A stretch of 14,358 nucleotides of DNA, taken from assembly GCA_965372015.1 (NCBI GenBank), contig CBDVAP010000071.1, positions 1 to 14,358 on the forward strand, written 5' to 3'. A program made the translations under genes and the position numbers. The stretch is from JACZSB01 sp965372015. Its GTDB lineage: Bacteria > Fidelibacterota > Marinisomatia > SCGC-AAA003-L08 > TS1B11. Below, one piece after another: positions 11,986 to 14,358 of the stretch. The notes under the pieces were generated by a model. The model saw only the letters and a program-made list of their open reading frames with translations. It ran no database searches and was not told the DNA's origin. Every line of letters starts with the position of its first letter. The stretch's first letter is position 1.

Positions 11986-13520
11986 CACGATCTGATCAGG
12001 CGCCGGATCCGGGCCAGTAGCTCCAGTGGAGAAAAGGGCTTCATAATATAATCGTCGGCGCCCAGGGCAAAACCCCGTTCGATATCTTTTTCGCCCCCCA
12101 TGGAGGTAAGCATGACAATGGGGATATGTTGATAGGCCGGCATTTGGCGCAGCTTGCCCAGCAGCTCGAAGCCGTCAATTCCCGGCATTTTGATATCCAG
12201 TATGCAGAGCGCGACTTCCAGGTCCGGCGCCGCCAGGAGGGCCTGAGCGCCATCCGGATAATGGACGACCTCGAAGCCTTCCCGTCCCAGGCGGTGCTTG
12301 ATTACTGAGGCGATCAGCTCGTCGTCTTCGGCCAGGAGCACTTTCTTCTGCACCGGTTGGGCAGTGCTTTCGGGCGTCAGCACCCGGTTGCGGCCGGCCT
12401 CTTTGGCCCGATACAGCAGGCTGTCGGCTTCCTCCACGGCCTCCTTCAGGCCGGACTCCGGAGCCACCTCCACCACTCCGGCCGAAAAGGTGACGCTGAA
12501 AGTCTTGCTGTTGCCACCGGAGAACTGCTCCGCCCCAAACGCCTCCAGCGCTTTCCGCAGGGCGCTGGCCGAGCCCTTTACTCCCGCTTTGGGGAACAGC
12601 ACCACGAATTCCTCTCCGCCCCACCTGGTCACCACATCGGTGCCCCGCAGGGAAGCGGTCAGTACTGCGCCCAACCGACGGAGCACCTCGTCACCGGCGG
12701 TGTGGCCGTGAGTGTCGTTGACCGACTTGAAATTATCGAGGTCCAGGATGGACAGGCACAGCGGTTCCTTGGAGCGCCGGGCCAGGGATTGGGCTTGCTG
12801 GAAGGCCTCGGACAGCGCCGCCCGGTTGGGTAGTTTGGTCAGGGGGTCGGTGCGCGATTCTCGGGCCAGCTCCCCGGTGCGCTGTAGCTTGGCCGCCACC
12901 GCCGCTGCCAGGATCTCCATATCGATAGGCTTCTCAAAATACTCATCTGCCCCCAGGGCGAAGCACTCTGCCTTGGTGGCGGCGCTGCCTTTGGCCGAAG
13001 TGATGATCACCGGCAATCCGGCCCGGGCGGGACGCTCCCGCAGCCCTACCAGGAAATTACGTCCGTCGGTGTCGGGCAGTATCAGGTCCAGCAGTACCAG
13101 ATCGATCTGCTCTTTCTCAAGCAGTTCCTCGGCTCGGGCGGCCGTTTCGGCAGTGTAAATCTCGCGGTTGGCGGCGGCCAGCCGGGCCTGCATGATACGG
13201 GCGGCAATGGGATCGTCCTCGATAATCAGCAGACCGAATTTTTGTTCTTCCTCGCCTCCCCCGGCCACGTCGCGGAGGATTTCAAGAAGAGCGTCTACCA
13301 GTTCGACCACCTGATCCGGGTCCGCTGTTTCCAGGGCGGCGGCGGCCTCAGTGATCTGCGGGAAGCCGTACGTGCCGCCGGACCCCTTCAGGGTATGCGC
13401 CAGTCGCCGGAGAGAATCCTCGGCGTCGGTATCACCTTCCAGGAAAGCCGCTCTGGTGGCCTCCAGGGCGTCGATGCGGGCCGTCAAAGCCTGCCGGTAC
13501 AGGCGTTTCAGGTCATCCAT
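11985..13520 (-). CDS. Hpt-REC-GGDEF-REC diguanylate cyclase
   Basis: This 511-residue hybrid signalling protein is predicted to make c-di-GMP from two GTP in the cytoplasm. The N-terminal Hpt domain (about 1-90) has RLAHTLKGSGGTYG with phosphorylatable His42. Receiver 1 (about 96-215) has IEDD, Asp145 in LLDLILPDTDG, Thr174 and Lys197. The GGDEF domain (about 222-382) has DPLTKLPNR, ILDLDNFKSVNDTHGH and an intact GGEEF (301-305). It also has the inhibitory I-site RGTD (292-295) at the standard 5-residue spacing. Receiver 2 (about 392-511) has AEDD, Asp442 in ILDIKMPGIDG, Thr472 and Lys494. All catalytic and phosphoacceptor residues seem present. No transmembrane or sensor domain and no kinase domain are visible. 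The ATG at 13520 has only a weak GAG-type ribosome site. The next gene overlaps its stop. Confidence 0.95.
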   Translation of the reverse strand: MDDLKRLYRQALTARIDALEATRAAFLEGDTDAEDSLRRLAHTLKGSGGTYGFPQITEAAAALETADPDQVVELVDALLEILRDVAGGGEEEQKFGLLIIEDDPIAARIMQARLAAANREIYTAETAARAEELLEKEQIDLVLLDLILPDTDGRNFLVGLRERPARAGLPVIITSAKGSAATKAECFALGADEYFEKPIDMEILAAAVAAKLQRTGELARESRTDPLTKLPNRAALSEAFQQAQSLARRSKEPLCLSILDLDNFKSVNDTHGHTAGDEVLRRLGAVLTASLRGTDVVTRWGGEEFVVLFPKAGVKGSASALRKALEAFGAEQFSGGNSKTFSVTFSAGVVEVAPESGLKEAVEEADSLLYRAKEAGRNRVLTPESTAQPVQKKVLLAEDDELIASVIKHRLGREGFEVVHYPDGAQALLAAPDLEVALCILDIKMPGIDGFELLGKLRQMPAYQHIPIVMLTSMGGEKDIERGFALGADDYIMKPFSPLELLARIRRLIRS

Positions 13521-13610
13521 CTATCCGCTCGGGATTGGATATCCGGCTCACCGGCAGTGCTCAAATCTCCCACAGAGATGACTTTGGATCTCGGAAGGAA
13601 TGTGGTCATT

Positions 13611-13967
13611 CTAGCTTCCGGAAGGCCGGATTGCCTTCAACCGGGAGTCAACCCGCTCGTAGGCCGCCTGGAGTTCGGCTACAAGGGGCGAAACCTGGTC
13701 GGCCTGACCCTCCGTAGCCAAGAGTTCGATACGGTTGCACAGTTCCATCAATTGAAAGGCCCCCAGGTTGCCGGCGCTGGATTTGAGTGAATGTACGGCC
13801 CGCTCCAACTGGGTGAGGTCGCCCTGCTTATCAGCATCGAGCGCCTCCTGGAGTTTTACGGGAGCGTTCTCCGCGAACAGGTCCAGAAGTTCGGCCAGGA
13901 AACCGTCACCACCAAGCTCCTTCAGGCGCTCGATCACCTGCTCGTCGAGTTCCACTGACTTGTCCAT
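13611..13967 (-). CDS. Stand-alone Hpt (histidine phosphotransfer) protein
   Basis: This 118-residue helical protein has the Hpt signature AVHSLKSSAGNLGA, with His59 as the phosphorylatable residue. The HSLKSSAGNLG core is the standard Hpt motif, and the length is that of a single domain. It should relay phosphate between receivers, or from a hybrid kinase to a receiver. The ATG at 13967 follows GGGGAA about 8 bases upstream. It is the first gene of the presumed operon. 90 bases with no clear promoter separate it from the Hpt-REC-GGDEF-REC gene. No histidine kinase is encoded in the window, so the phosphate source is elsewhere. Confidence 0.92.
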   Translation of the reverse strand: MDKSVELDEQVIERLKELGGDGFLAELLDLFAENAPVKLQEALDADKQGDLTQLERAVHSLKSSAGNLGAFQLMELCNRIELLATEGQADQVSPLVAELQAAYERVDSRLKAIRPSGS

Positions 13968-13992
13968 TACTTGGTTCCCCCAATAATACGCT

Positions 13993-14022
13993 ATTGTAAC
14001 AAACTAACACCCGCGCGCACAA
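13993..14022 (-). promoter_or_regulatory. Extended -10 promoter candidate for the signalling and polysaccharide operon
   Basis: On the minus strand TGTTACAAT (14001-13993) carries a TGn extension plus TACAAT (5 of 6 consensus). A weak -35 (TTGTGC, 14022-14017) lies 18 bases upstream. Transcription would start near 13986, giving a leader of about 20 bases with the ribosome site of the Hpt gene. A spaced start of this kind suits a promoter right after sfsA. Confidence 0.45.
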
Positions 14023-14032
14023 CGGTATTTTA

Positions 14033-14062
14033 AAGCTGTCATAGACAATATGGACAGTGCTT
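14033..14062 (-). terminator. Weak hairpin at the sfsA stop, possible terminator
   Basis: CTGTC and GACAG, plus an outer AAG/CTT pairing with a 2-base bulge, form a stem that overlaps the sfsA stop codon and is followed on the minus strand by TTAAAAT. It is weak and could be chance. Confidence 0.25.
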
Positions 14063-14358
14063 AACCCCGGGGCGGTTCCAGATCCACCGGCACCTCTCCT
14101 TTGTAGGTAAATATTTCAGGCGTCACCGCGAGTTTGATGGCGCGTATGTCCACCCCCGCCACGGCTGCCTCGTTCAGGGCGTGCCCAACTTCGGGGTCGC
14201 GGTCCCACATGGGGCGGAAAATATGGGCGTCATCCCGCTGAACCACGAAAAGTATCATAGCCTGGTGCCCATTGACAGCCAGCTCGGCCAGATGGCGGGC
14301 GTGTTTGGCGGCCCGGGCGGAGACTGCGTCGGGGAATTGGGCCACGCTGTCAGCCACG
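14061..14358 (-). CDS. sfsA: SfsA family protein (DNA/RNA nuclease), C-terminal part only
   Basis: The last 98-99 codons of a gene entering from the right edge are visible; the family has about 230-240 residues, so roughly the first 60 percent is outside. The visible part carries FPDAVSARAAKH, then LAELAVNGHQAMILFVVQR (near residues 24-42 of the fragment), DAHIFRP and a DP.VGHALNEA.VAGVDI segment, all typical of the SfsA C-terminal domain. SfsA was first described as sugar fermentation stimulation protein A and is now annotated as a DNA/RNA nuclease. The GTG at 14357 lies inside the gene and is not its start. It ends 93 bases before the Hpt gene on the same strand and seems unrelated to the polysaccharide operon. 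Confidence 0.88.
   Translation of the reverse strand, partial: VADSVAQFPDAVSARAAKHARHLAELAVNGHQAMILFVVQRDDAHIFRPMWDRDPEVGHALNEAAVAGVDIRAIKLAVTPEIFTYKGEVPVDLEPPRG

Noticed and set aside
11161..12051. A 296-residue Gln-rich frame antisense to the HEAT and receiver genes
   Set aside because: It spans two real minus-strand genes and shows no domain.

Overview
This is a GC-rich, gene-dense window from a Gram-negative (diderm) bacterium. The evidence is two lipoproteins with lipoboxes, an outer-membrane beta-barrel protein, and a membrane glycosyltransferase of the exopolysaccharide type. The mix (MmgE/PrpD protein, isocitrate/isopropylmalate-type dehydrogenase, bacterial ACE-like M2 peptidase, GxxExxY protein, REP-like palindromes) suits an uncultured environmental lineage, possibly FCB-like. 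Nothing here fixes the phylum.

Left part (1-3002, minus strand). An isocitrate/isopropylmalate dehydrogenase family enzyme is followed by a MmgE/PrpD-family protein that runs off the left edge. Between them, in the same orientation, sits a small AT-richer GxxExxY gene. It is bracketed by near-perfect inverted arms built from CACAAAG units, so it looks like a compact cassette dropped into a metabolic gene pair. A REP-like palindrome interrupts one arm.

Middle (3003-7844). This holds a small lipocalin-like lipoprotein (minus), a degenerate receiver-domain protein (plus) behind a good sigma70-like promoter bracketed by 9-bp inverted repeats, a full-length ACE-like M2 peptidase lipoprotein (minus), an orphan HicB-type antitoxin (plus), and a cluster of four short palindromes resembling REP elements.

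Right part (7845-13967, minus strand). Six genes read in one direction: a lone Hpt protein, an Hpt-REC-GGEEF-REC diguanylate cyclase, a single-domain receiver, a membrane-anchored HEAT-repeat protein, a processive-type family 2 glycosyltransferase, and a TPR plus YaiO-type outer-membrane barrel. From the cyclase to the barrel the genes overlap or lie within a few bases, so they are very probably one operon. An extended -10 promoter candidate lies upstream of the lone Hpt gene. My reading is a phosphorelay and c-di-GMP control module wired to a reduced polysaccharide synthesis and export machine, distantly like PgaA/PgaC and the E. coli yaiP-yaiO pair. This is the most interesting system in the window. 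The C-terminal part of sfsA enters from the right edge.
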